Positions 47,447-51,500 of a stretch of 64,000 nt of DNA are shown in pieces. A program made the translations under genes and the position numbers. The notes beneath the pieces are model-generated. The model did no database searches. It was not told the DNA's origin and saw only the letters and a list, made by a program, of their open reading frames with translations. Source of the DNA: Siderastrea siderea (taxonomy: Eukaryota; Cnidaria; Anthozoa; Scleractinia; Rhizangiidae); the NCBI GenBank assembly GCA_964030785.1, contig OZ034971.1:13485079-13549078 (forward strand), given 5' to 3'. Each line of letters starts with the position of its first letter. Within the stretch, counting starts at the first letter, position 1.

Positions 47447-48215
47447 TTCCCCCACTTCTCCCACTTCCTACCACCTTGGGAATCCCACAGTCTTACCTCT
47501 CCCTCTTTTCCTGTTTCCCGTGTACACTTCCTGTCCCTATGTCCCTAGGATTCCTGCCCCCTTGACTCACCCCCACAACGATGTTTTGAAGAACTTACCG
47601 TGAAGTATAGAGTGACTTTTTGTCCATTAGCAAGCAAGAATTCTTGAGGATGGATGCCCTGCAAATAACAGAGGAGTTTTTAACTAAAATGCTGAGCAGT
47701 ACATGATACATTATAACTGATCAACAAATAAAAGAAGCAACATACACCTCTCAAAGGCATAAACACTATAAGCTTAATGAAGTACGCATAAGAGGTGACC
47801 TCTCCTAAATGGAAAGGATAGAAACCATGCAAGCTGCATGTGCATGTGGTCCAAGCAACACAGAAACACTGCATTTTTTCTACCTTCCATAAGCGTACAT
47901 GACAACGTGGCTTCGCGAATCTCCACTAACACAAAATTCGACTACGCATAGCAAAGAATTCCGAACCTCATACCTGAACTGCCAGTGACAGACCTTCCTC
48001 TAACATAAAGTTGAAGGACTCTATATGAGGCCTGATAAGATCTTGCAGAGCCTGGAAGAACAAATAACACGTAAAGCAATGGCATTTTTTACGCAAACTA
48101 CGATAAAACAACTCAGTAAAACAATATCTACCTTGTGCTGTTCGTTGGACAGTTTACCGTAGCTCCTCGACGTCAAATTTTTCAAACTTGGCAGAGCGCT
48201 GTTTACAGCCGCCAT
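11575..48215 (-). CDS. POLR1B: RNA polymerase I subunit RPA2 (second-largest, RPA135/POLR1B), complete, 36 exons
   Basis: This subunit forms, with the largest subunit RPA1, the catalytic core that makes pre-rRNA in the nucleolus. Thirty-six exons joined by GT..AG introns give 3432 coding bases (1143 aa plus stop), against about 1135 aa for human POLR1B, with no missing segment. Diagnostic stretches in order: [19 protein letters not shown] (N-terminus), [37 protein letters not shown] (about 496-511), [21 protein letters not shown] (about 749-769), [11 protein letters not shown] (about 881-891), [53 protein letters not shown], and a C-terminal zinc ribbon CTKC (1069-1072) / CKAC (1100-1103). 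The ATG at 48,215 (CAAAATGGCGGC) is preferred over one 11 codons upstream because of its context and alignment. Intron 8 carries an antisense LTR retrotransposon. Confidence 0.96.
13427..13515. repeat. Short dispersed repeat, copy 1 (about 88 bp)
   Basis: Shares AACACTGGCTGATATCACGTGA, CCAATCAGATGACACGC and GTGTCATCACTTACTGG with copies at 14,023-14,108 and 17,448-17,533. It contains an E-box-like CACGTG and a TGATGTCAT-type motif. It sits 34 bp from POLR1B exon 34. Confidence 0.6.
14023..14108. repeat. Short dispersed repeat, copy 2 (about 86 bp)
   Basis: Reads AAAACACTAGCGGAGATCAC, then GTGACACG..CCAATCAAATGACACGC..GATGTCATCACCCACTGG. Same family as 13,427 and 17,448. It lies in intron 33, 45 bp from exon 33. 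Confidence 0.6.
15293..15347. repeat. Small palindrome, 22-bp arms
   Basis: AACCTCGTTCCCAGGGCTTT is mirrored by AAAGCCCTGGGAACGAGGTT with a loop of about 10 nt. A third diverged arm (GGGCCCTTGGAACGAGGTTG) lies at 15,410-15,430, and CTCGTTCCCAGAGG recurs at 21,637. It lies in POLR1B intron 30 beside exon 31. Confidence 0.65.
15608..15825. repeat. Degenerate minisatellite built on GCCAAGCGCGGGAAAA
   Basis: About six imperfect copies of GCCAAGCGCGGGAAAA separated by 15-30 bp (…AAGCAAGGGAAAA…, …AAACCGCGGGAAAT…, …ACAAGCGTGGGAAAA…). The reverse complement, TTTTCCCGCGCTTGG, also forms the core of the MITEs at 10,425 and 18,632. It contains the E2F-type TTTCCCGC motif. It lies in POLR1B intron 30. 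Confidence 0.6.
16733..16927. mobile_element. TTAA-flanked MITE, CCCTTTRAGCCC family, copy 1 (195 bp)
   Basis: Flanked by TTAA at 16,729-16,732 and 16,928-16,931. It shares with the other copies AATTCTCCTCA, CTCCATACATTT, TTGGTGATCATTTT and GAGGAGAAATTTGATG. Ends are diverged (TCCTTAAACTCCC / TTGGGAC). It lies in POLR1B intron 27, 30 bp from exon 28. Confidence 0.7.
17448..17533. repeat. Short dispersed repeat, copy 3 (about 86 bp)
   Basis: AAAACACTGACTGAGATCAC, then GTGATGCC..GAGCCAATCAGATGACACGC..GATGTCATCACTTGCCGG. Same family as 13,427 and 14,023. It is preceded by TGACGTCATGTGCATGACAG, which mirrors part of its right end. Confidence 0.6.
18632..18905. mobile_element. MITE, about 270 bp, ends TTTTCAAnTGAGTGTCG
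   Basis: Terminal inverted repeats TTTTCAACTGAGTGTCGAAA and (right end reversed) TTTTCAAATGAGTGTCGTAA. The interior carries repeated TGATTGGTT boxes and ACGCGTTTTCCCGCGCTTGG. This is the most complete copy; others are 10,425-10,585 and 25,110-26,730 (interrupted). It lies in POLR1B intron 25, beginning about 155 bp upstream of exon 26 on the host strand. Confidence 0.7.
20407..20850. mobile_element. TTAA-flanked element, AAGGRGCTAC ends, copy 1 (444 bp)
   Basis: TTAA at 20,403-20,406 and 20,851-20,854 bracket AAGGAGCTACGTTAGGAGGA … CCGTGACATAGTCCCT. A second copy is at 49,235-49,597. The interior holds a C-run at 20,521 and AACTTTTTGGTGATTTTTAA. No coding capacity. It lies in POLR1B intron 23. 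Confidence 0.7.
21950..22154. mobile_element. TTAA-flanked MITE, CCCTTTRAGCCC family, copy 2 (205 bp)
   Basis: TTAA at 21,946-21,949 and 22,155-22,158. Ends CTCTTTAAGCCCC and GGGCCTTAGAGGG are inverted repeats. The interior is in the opposite orientation to copy 1 (GGAAATGATCACCAAAGATG). It lies in POLR1B intron 22. Confidence 0.75.
22658..23085. mobile_element. hAT-like non-autonomous element with ATCAGT duplication (428 bp)
   Basis: Terminal inverted repeats CAGGGTCTGGAAGG / CCTTCCAGACCCTG are perfect. ATCAGT is duplicated at 22,652-22,657 and 23,086-23,091. The CAGGG start is usual for hAT-superfamily ends, although hAT duplications are normally 8 bp. The interior repeats CGGGAT and GGGATTCGGGAT motifs. 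No transposase. It lies in POLR1B intron 21. Confidence 0.7.
23658..24171. mobile_element. TTAA-flanked piggyBac-type MITE, CCCTTTCCCGTC ends (514 bp)
   Basis: TTAA at 23,654-23,657 and 24,172-24,175 flank CCCTTTCCCGTCCG … TTGACGGGAAAGAG, terminal inverted repeats of about 12 bp starting CCC. This is the usual piggyBac layout. The interior is T-rich with no conserved protein. It lies in POLR1B intron 20, 118 bp from exon 20. Confidence 0.75.
25110..26730. mobile_element. Third copy of the 270-bp MITE, split by a hAT-like insertion
   Basis: Left part 25,110-25,348 (GCCAAAAGTAATTCGCATTT to GGCTGGGGTAATTGCTGC) and right part 26,687-26,730 (ATTACTTTGTTTTAG..ACACTCATTT) together align with the uninterrupted copy at 18,632-18,905. 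The hAT-like element sits in its ATTACTTT site. Confidence 0.7.
25349..26686. mobile_element. hAT-like element, CAGGGCTCGAGACTAAC ends, copy 1 (1338 bp)
   Basis: Terminal inverted repeats CAGGGCTCGAGACTAAC / GTTAGTCTCGAGCCCTG. Flanks ATTGCTGC (left) and ATTACTTT (right) agree at 5 of 8 positions. The empty site seen in a sister MITE is ATTACTTT, so an aged 8-bp duplication is likely. Sub-terminal CTAGCCA/TGGCTAG boxes are present. The interior is a degenerate tandem array of CTCAACGTTTCTCCGTACGT-type units. No transposase. It lies in POLR1B intron 18. Confidence 0.75.
27085..36788 (-). CDS. POLR1B: POLR1B exons 9-18 (residues 220-517, lobe and fork)
   Basis: Exons: 36788-36693, 36021-35945, 35506-35433, 32714-32642, 31548-31495, 31318-31201, 29865-29781, 28138-28032, 27383-27248, 27158-27085. 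Intron phases vary here and all joins restore the frame (for example ..LNS|S|TLLQA.. across 29781/28138). Recognisable pieces are [70 protein letters not shown] and [14 protein letters not shown]. The exon 13 acceptor at 31,548 has two adjacent AGs; the chosen one keeps the frame. Confidence 0.92.
27737..27847. repeat. Short inverted repeat around AGGTGTGATAG
   Basis: GAGGTGTGATAG (about 27,750) and CTATCACACCTC (about 27,822) face each other across a GGGAAGGGAAAAGGGGAGGA tract, with imperfect GCACAG extension outward. It may be a small foldback element in POLR1B intron 16. Confidence 0.45.
28287..28671. mobile_element. TTAA-flanked foldback element, GGACAGTGCCTCC family, complete copy (385 bp)
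   Basis: TTAA at 28,283-28,286 and 28,672-28,675. The arms run the whole length as inverted repeats of about 180 bp: GGACAGTGCCTCCT..GCAGATCTTAGCAAGG..GGTAACCACACATTTTTCAG is mirrored by CTGAAAAATGCGTGGTTACC..GGAGGCACCGTCC. Such a transcript would fold into a long double-stranded stem. It lies in POLR1B intron 15, about 150 bp upstream of exon 16 on the host strand. Confidence 0.8.
29100..29309 (-). pseudogene. LINE reverse-transcriptase C-terminal tail fragment
   Basis: The minus-strand frame reads ..[20 protein letters not shown] then [15 protein letters not shown], the usual end of CR1/L2-type LINE ORF2 ('F.YSGA.LWNSLP..LR...SL..FK'). Only this end is present: a 5'-truncated, inactive copy in POLR1B intron 15. 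Confidence 0.65.
29930..30931 (-). repeat. Tandem repeat of about 96-110 bp, 5 units, split by a 456-bp insert
   Basis: Units at about 29,931-30,040, 30,041-30,150, 30,624-30,730, 30,731-30,826 and 30,827-30,931, each with GAGCAGTACTTTTCTGTGGT, CTGTTTACTATGCTGTACAA, GAGTCTGTGGATGAAAT and TGTGACCATTCAAATGAAAG. Between units 2 and 3 lies 30,168-30,623, rich in TTAATTT, with inverted ends AGGAAATTAATG / CATTAACACAAGAAATTTCCT, probably a separate insertion. The same family lies in inverse orientation at 59,452-59,870 (VPS41 intron 4), with single worn units near 25,010-25,110 and 51,040-51,195. It is in POLR1B intron 14. Confidence 0.8.
31700..31835 (+). pseudogene. LINE ORF2 C-terminal fragment (RGRPKTTWRR-type)
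   Basis: The plus strand reads [19 protein letters not shown] then [15 protein letters not shown]. Many non-LTR retrotransposons end with 'L.WTPQGKRKRGRPKTTWRR..E'. One in-frame stop and no further ORF: a dead remnant in POLR1B intron 12. Confidence 0.55.
33322..33535 (+). mobile_element. Left half of GGACAGTGCCTCC-family foldback element
   Basis: After a diverged CTAA comes GGATGGTGCCTCCTTTTGTC … GCAGATCTTAGCAAGTGCTG … GGTAACCACACATTTTTGGG. It matches the left arm of the complete copies; the right arm is missing. It is in POLR1B intron 11. Confidence 0.7.
33540..35100. other. POLR1B intron 11 interior, no gene recognised
   Basis: The short ORFs have no recognisable similarity. It contains an uninterrupted 19-G run at 34,079-34,097, a GCCGTCGCCATGATGGCGAC palindrome near 33,543, and TATA-like boxes (TTATAAAATGG at 33,570; GTATAAATAGAG at 34,958). 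These could belong to an unrecognised mobile element. Confidence 0.4.
35108..35243 (+). mobile_element. Right half of GGACAGTGCCTCC-family foldback element
   Basis: GCTCAATTGACTCTGAAAAA … GGAGGCACTGTCC followed by TTAA at 35,244-35,247. More diverged than the other copies, with internal shortening. It may pair as a split copy with the left half at 33,322. Confidence 0.65.
35559..35774. mobile_element. TTAA-flanked MITE, CCCTTTRAGCCC family, copy 3 (216 bp)
   Basis: TTAA at 35,555-35,558 and 35,775-35,778. Ends CCCTTTGGACCCC and GGCTCGAAGGG. The interior AAATTCTCCTCACTAGTCTC and TTGGTGATCATTTTC are shared with the other copies. It lies in POLR1B intron 10. Confidence 0.75.
37058..37201 (+). 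repeat. 5' LTR (144 bp)
   Basis: Starts TGTAGTGTTGTGACATCTGT and ends GAGCGGTACAACACCACA. It contains AATAAA (GTCAATAAATCAG at about 37,141), a probable polyadenylation signal, so R/U5 would be short. No clear TATA box. Confidence 0.93.
37204..37216 (+). other. Primer-binding site, tRNA-Ser(GCU)-like
   Basis: TGGCGACGAGGAT begins two bases after the 5' LTR. It is complementary to a 3' end ATCCTCGTCGCCA, which matches animal serine tRNA(GCU) as I recall it. It would prime minus-strand DNA synthesis. Confidence 0.6.
37240..37323 (+). repeat. Three 28-bp tandem repeats in the retrotransposon leader
   Basis: Units 37,240-37,267, 37,268-37,295 and 37,296-37,323, each of the form AATTCAAGTCCCAAAGCGCG + GACAAAGC with 3-5 changes. 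They lie between the primer-binding site and the gag start codon, where packaging signals normally sit. Confidence 0.8.
37347..41321 (+). CDS. Retrotransposon gag-pol polyprotein (1324 aa, single frame)
   Basis: Retroelement polyprotein with Ty3/mag-type domain order. Gag-like N-terminus to about 220. Two zinc knuckles near 225-258 ([28 protein letters not shown]). Aspartic protease LDSGASV (about 306). Reverse transcriptase with [11 protein letters not shown] (about 490), [13 protein letters not shown] and the catalytic [10 protein letters not shown] (about 587-592, SDD in place of the commoner Y-x-DD). RNase H with [11 protein letters not shown] (about 733) and TDHKPL. Integrase with the HHCC-type zinc segment (AHVGHQG … CLAC, about 946-980) and a D-D-E triad in AMDFLGPF (about 1012), TDNGPPF (about 1067) and NGEAERF (about 1102). 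Gag and pol are fused with no frameshift or stop. The C-terminus ([17 protein letters not shown]) resembles mag-like elements. No chromodomain and no env. Confidence 0.95.
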   Translation: MAVSLPTFPAFQVHLDGNVGPRWKKWLARFENLIVGMGIEEAKQKRALLLHYSGPEVDEIFDTLEGTGEDKDYKTAVEKLTAHFNPQVNTTYEVYNFRKAQQNEGESLDSFHTRLRTLAKTCEFANSDKEIKEQIILSCKSNALRRKALREDLDLTALLKAGRALELSDMQAKEVESDKTTVNTVNHKKKSDRRPKKGKGRQREEHSESRSESRKESRKTEESSKCRNCGGAYPHRDSCPAKNKKCTSCGKFNHFAKVCRTVPPGSVKRVTEKEDTDEEDYVYAIGEKKQPMCRLEIDGEYVELMLDSGASVNLIDEVTYQRIYKGKVKPLEQSKRRIFSYGSPTPLPLLGSIHAKITAKSNSTPATLHVVKGSSGNLLGYDTAQRLELLKIVNQVGEDKTSPQYLASGEFENLFGGIGKVKGKVVKLHIDPDVQPKQQPHRRIPFHVRQDVEKELERLESLDIIEKVTGPTPWVSPIVVVPKSSGEVRLCVDMRETNKAVKREKHLMPTIDDLVADLNGATVFSKLDLSSGYHQLELEPESRHITTFSTHVGLRRYKRLMFGINAASEIFQNAIEEILTGLPGCKNISDDIIVFGATTAEHDQNLYGVLTRLQQHDVRLNKEKCSFSKSEISFYGHIFSREGIRADPKKIEAITNMTEPESVSEVKSLLGMAQYISRYIPEYATITAPLRALTKKETPWQWSDEQQHAFDKLKDSLTKNHVMSYFNPAQETEVIVDASPVGLGGILAQDGKVISYASRALSDVETRYSQTEREMLAIVWALEHFHLYLYGSEFTIVTDHKPLLGISKSHKPTSARMDRWKLRLMPYNCHLVYRPGKDAENPADFMSRHPNLQATVERNVADEYVNYVCTNAVPKAMTLQEIQAETEKDSTLQSLIKAIETDRWTDPEILDYKRLKDELLVYSGVILRGNRIVVPSKLRERAVELAHVGHQGIVKTKRLIREKVWFPGIDKMVKDKVDNCLACQAVTPSKSSRIEPLQMTPLPSGPWKMLAMDFLGPFPSGDYLLVVIDEYSRFPEVEIVKSTSAKSVIPRLDAIFARQGIPDELKTDNGPPFNGVEFSNFAKHLGFHHRKVQPLWPRANGEAERFMPNLEKCVRTAVVEGKNWKQELYKFLRQYRATPHTTTNVSPSEALNGRKLKITLPEVSPTPARQHTLQETQKTMAERDAEQKSKIKAYADSKLGTKPSNIKPGDTVLVRQPKKNKLSTPFNPEPLVVEEKKGSMVTASDGFKSITRNSSMFKIIPKELRAEGDRREQEEPEDLPAEQTEVPTQDEDPNPPSANDGGLRRSQRQRRPPASLADYVQIIY
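41440..41453 (+). other. Polypurine tract
   Basis: AAGAAGGGGAGAGA directly precedes the 3' LTR, the standard position for plus-strand priming. Confidence 0.8.
41454..41597 (+). repeat. 3' LTR (144 bp)
   Basis: Identical to the 5' LTR on reading through; followed by the GCAGC target duplication at 41,598-41,602. Confidence 0.93.
41841..42266. mobile_element. TTAA-flanked foldback element, GGACAGTGCCTCC family, second complete copy (426 bp)
   Basis: TTAA at 41,837-41,840 and 42,267-42,270. Arms: GAATGGTGCCTCCTTTCGCT..GGTAACCACGCATTTTTCAG on the left, CTGAAAAATGCGTGGTTACC..GGAGGCACTGTCC on the right. It lies 240 bp right of the LTR retrotransposon, in the same POLR1B intron 8. Confidence 0.8.
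42368..48215 (-). CDS. POLR1B: POLR1B exons 1-8 (residues 1-219, protrusion/lobe start)
   Basis: Exons, written high to low on the minus strand: 48215-48132, 48051-47974, 47658-47599, 46729-46655, 46359-46240, 44279-44214, 43028-42954, 42466-42368. Every one is a multiple of three and ends in phase 0. They encode the N-terminal protrusion of the beta-like subunit, including [30 protein letters not shown] and PRRNF. Introns in this block hold a SINE (43.8 kb), a hAT-like element (44.5-46.0 kb) and a LINE tail (47.0 kb). Confidence 0.93.
43760..44071 (+). mobile_element. tRNA-derived SINE with (TTA)n tail
   Basis: A polymerase III A box TGGCGCAGTGG (43,771-43,781) matches the consensus exactly. 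The B box GGTTTGACTAC (43,854-43,864) matches at about 9 of 11 positions. The body (GAGAGGTTTTTCTCCGGGTA, TTTTCCCCTCTCCTCAAAAA) ends in TTATTATTATTATTTTTTT. The A-B spacing is far wider than in a tRNA because GCCTCCCACCAA-type sequence is repeated three times. It lies in POLR1B intron 6. Confidence 0.75.
44451..45986. mobile_element. hAT-like element, CAGGGCTCGAGACTAAC ends, copy 2 (1536 bp)
   Basis: Same termini and interior as 25,349-26,686: CTAGCCA boxes, then CAACGTTTCTCCGTACG-type degenerate units, then GGCTAGTGAAATCAAACCTC. About 200 bp longer because more interior units are kept. No clear 8-bp duplication. It lies in POLR1B intron 5. Confidence 0.75.
46950..47447 (+). pseudogene. LINE (CR1/L2-like) 3' end with (TTA)n tail
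   Basis: The plus strand reads [15 protein letters not shown] early on, then after a frameshift [20 protein letters not shown] followed by [16 protein letters not shown] and a stop near 47,240. This is the standard ORF2 end of CR1/L2-type LINEs. A 3' UTR follows, then a TTATTATTATT run at 47,391-47,447. 5'-truncated and inactive. It lies in POLR1B intron 3; a G-run with GGGGACGGGGATCC lies just before it. Confidence 0.7.
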
Positions 48216-48511
48216 TTTGGAATACGCACGTGTTTCCTTACCCATCACCCCTGAGTATACTTTGTCGAAATGGCTTTCTGTGTTTATTTTTCCCTAGCTT
48301 TCCTAAAAATCGTCAGCCGTCGATTTACAATTCGATTGATTAATTTTAATCGCAATTTTTGTTATGAGTTTGTTGGAGCGAATAAGTTTTATTCCAAAAA
48401 TTCAACTGTAAAACATCAAATCTATCCAATACCATCGGGTGGGGTACCCCGAGGAATTTTTACCTACGTATCCCGTCAGCCTTTGTGACCAGTGTGGGCA
48501 AGGCAAGCAAA
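48216..48511. promoter_or_regulatory. Divergent POLR1B / VPS41 promoter region (296 bp between start codons)
   Basis: The two start codons face away from each other with only 296 bp between them, so 5' UTRs and core promoters must overlap or abut here. No TATA box is obvious near either start. Both starts have purine-rich contexts (CAAAATGGCGGC on the minus strand, GCAAAATGGCAGAG on the plus). Shared regulation is inference from the geometry. Confidence 0.7.
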
Positions 48512-51500
48512 ATGGCAGAGAAGCGGGACATCAAAGACCAAGAAAAAACAATGAAATCAGACGCAAATAACGCGGTACTTTTAGCTTAGTTCCTTGCAAA
48601 ACGTTTATTAGCAAAGTAGTGTTTTACTTAAGAACTCGGTTGTTAATTACTGATTGTTAAAAACAGGAAAATGAAGAAGATGATGAAGACGAAGATGATG
48701 AAGATGAAGATGAAGAAGGATCTGAAGAAGACGAGGACGAAGTGGAACCCAAGTTAAAATACGAAAGAATAGGAAACGCTATGAATACCATTCTTAACGG
48801 GGAAGAATGTGCTAGTTGCATGGCTGTGCATACGAAGGTATCAATGATCCCTTTTAGAATCTGACTCTCTGGGTTTACCTCGGTGTAAGAACCTAACAAG
48901 ATTTTCTTTGTTTGCGTTTGTTAGCTTTTGTTTTGCTGTACGGTATTGTTTAAAATGTTTTGTTTCCTTTGTTTTACATCATCCGTGAGTTTCGCAGGTT
49001 CTTACACCGAGGTAAAGCCGAATGTTTGAATCACCTCTCCAAACTAACTGAAATATTTCAGTTTTTTGGGGGGCTGGAAATCGATTTTCATTCCACTATT
49101 TGAAAAGTCACGTTACTCCTCCAAGTATTGAGTGGGGGAAGAGGATACGCAGTTTAGGCCCCAGGCATTGTTGATAAAGCATGGATAGTGTAGCAGATAA
49201 CTCTTTGTCAGGCAAGTGTCTATCCCGTCTTTAAAGGGGCTACTTCACGAGGATTTTGCTATTGTAGTTCAATTCTGTGCTAAAATCGTTATTTAGTACC
49301 TTTTCTCATATTCAAAGTGCTCCTGTAAGACTATGAGAAAGATATCAAATGAGTTTTATTGGGGAGAGCTAACCATAACAATTTTTTGGTGATTTTTGAG
49401 AACATAGTACCAAAATTTTTTCAAGTTTCAATCCATTCCGTCCTTTCTATCTGTAGCAACAGATGACAGGGAACAGTTTCAGTGCCATAAGATAGTCTTT
49501 ATTAACAAAGCTAGACCCTTATTTTTGGAATTCAATTGATGCGAAGATGCTTTTTAGCTTTTTAAAAAGATACTAAAATAGTGTGACATAGCCCCCTTCA
49601 CCATGATCCAGACTTGTCTTTATCCTCAAGAACTGCTTAAGATTGCATGTCATTAAATGGCAGGAAATATAGAATCCAGCAATTGAAAAAGCAGAGGAAA
49701 AGTAAACTCAACTTGATCACTACAGAATACAAAGTTTTCTTTGAGACTGCCACCGGAAATACAATAGAAAATTTGGAAAGAACGCTTAGGTGGAAACATC
49801 AATGTGTATAAAAATTGAATAAATCAAGTCTGACCCCAGTGCACAAGGACATTTTTATTAGGCATATCATCTCACCAGCACCACTCATCAGGACGACATG
49901 TACATGTACACCAGTTTCTGGCAAGGAGCTTTTGGTAAAATTCTTGGTTCTGAGTGGTTGGGGGTTTCTGTCTATCACCATTACTCCTCAATGAAGCATA
50001 GGACAGGGCATCTACAGTACACCTCCACTTGCCTCTATTCTTGACTCTACATTCCATGTTAATCCAACATGAGCTTAGCTGCTGTAGTGTGCATAGTGCT
50101 GTTTTTGTTTCCAATGACCTCAGAGTTTTTAGATCTTCGTTGCTTCTCTTCTGCTGGGGGTCCAGAAGAGGGCTTTCCTGGTTACGTTAGGATGCAGTTT
50201 CCCCTTAACATCGCAGTTTCACCTTAACATGGCCAATCCACTTTCCACTGAAGTGGGGTGTACAGCCTAACCCTATTATTATTGACTTTATTGGGACCTT
50301 GATAAACAGGTTAATTTTGGAGAAAATTTATTTAGGACAGGGCCATAAAACTTCTAATAACAAGGTGTCTGTAAAGTGAAGTTTGACTGTTGAAGTTACT
50401 GATTTCTCCTGATGTTTTTATTGCATCTAGTTTCTTGCTCTAGGAACTCACTATGGGGTTGTTCACATATTGGATCACCAAGGAAACCCAATCAGTAGCA
50501 AAAAATATCCATCAGTAAGTACAGCAGATAATCAGAATATTTGAAACTAAAGATAATAATATTTCAGCCAGTCAATGTCAAGTCAAAAGCTGACAAAAGA
50601 ACAAGGAGTGTTATTTAATTTTGGCCACATTTAGGATATGTGTGCAAAGCCACAATTAACATAACAGCATGCTATTCAAGGTGGAGCTTCTTTTACCATA
50701 ACAACTTTTAAGGTAGACATCAAAACTTTACCAAAGGAGAGAGCTAATGGAGTATTTTTTGTAATAAGACAAAAAAGGCAGCTGGTAGGTTTGCATTCAA
50801 GAAGATGATAGAACAGAACATCTTTAGTACTTGGTAGTGGTATTCTCATGAAACTTCCTTATTAAAGTCCCAGAAAGAAGAAAATATGGTTAACATTATT
50901 TTATTTTTTCTTCCTTCACAGCACACTACAGCTATAAATCAGATTAGCATTGATCAAAGTGGAGACTATGTAGCCAGCTGTTCAGACGATGGCCGTGTAA
51001 GTACTGATGGTGCACTATTATTCTTTGTTTACTATTACTCTCAAGAGCACCTGTTTGAAGTAAACAACACCACTTGTATTGCTGAGTAGCTTTCATACAA
51101 GATTCACACTGTAGGATTTTATCCACATACTTACAAGTTAGAATGATCTTATTTGGCATAATTTTAGCATAATAAACAGTCGTACAGGGAACCACCCATC
51201 ATTATCATTATTATTATCTTTGACATGTTCGGTGTCATTCCTCCTGTCACCTTCTCTCTGTTCTTGTCTGTGATATTATGATTGCCCAGTTATAATGCTG
51301 TGATCCACCCCCCCCCCCCCCCCCCCATCCCTTGTTGACTATTATTTCTAACATGCGTCACTTTGTTATGCAATATTTTGACTGTAATTTAAGTACATAT
51401 TAATAATCTACTCAAGGTGTTTTAGTGTGCAGGTATGAAAATATTTTGTGGAGGAATAACTGTGTTAATGTTCAATTATAATTTGTTATTTCATTGTTTT

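Noticed and set aside
48657..48899. Minus-strand poly-Ser ORF
   Set aside because: Antisense of the acidic exon 2 of VPS41.
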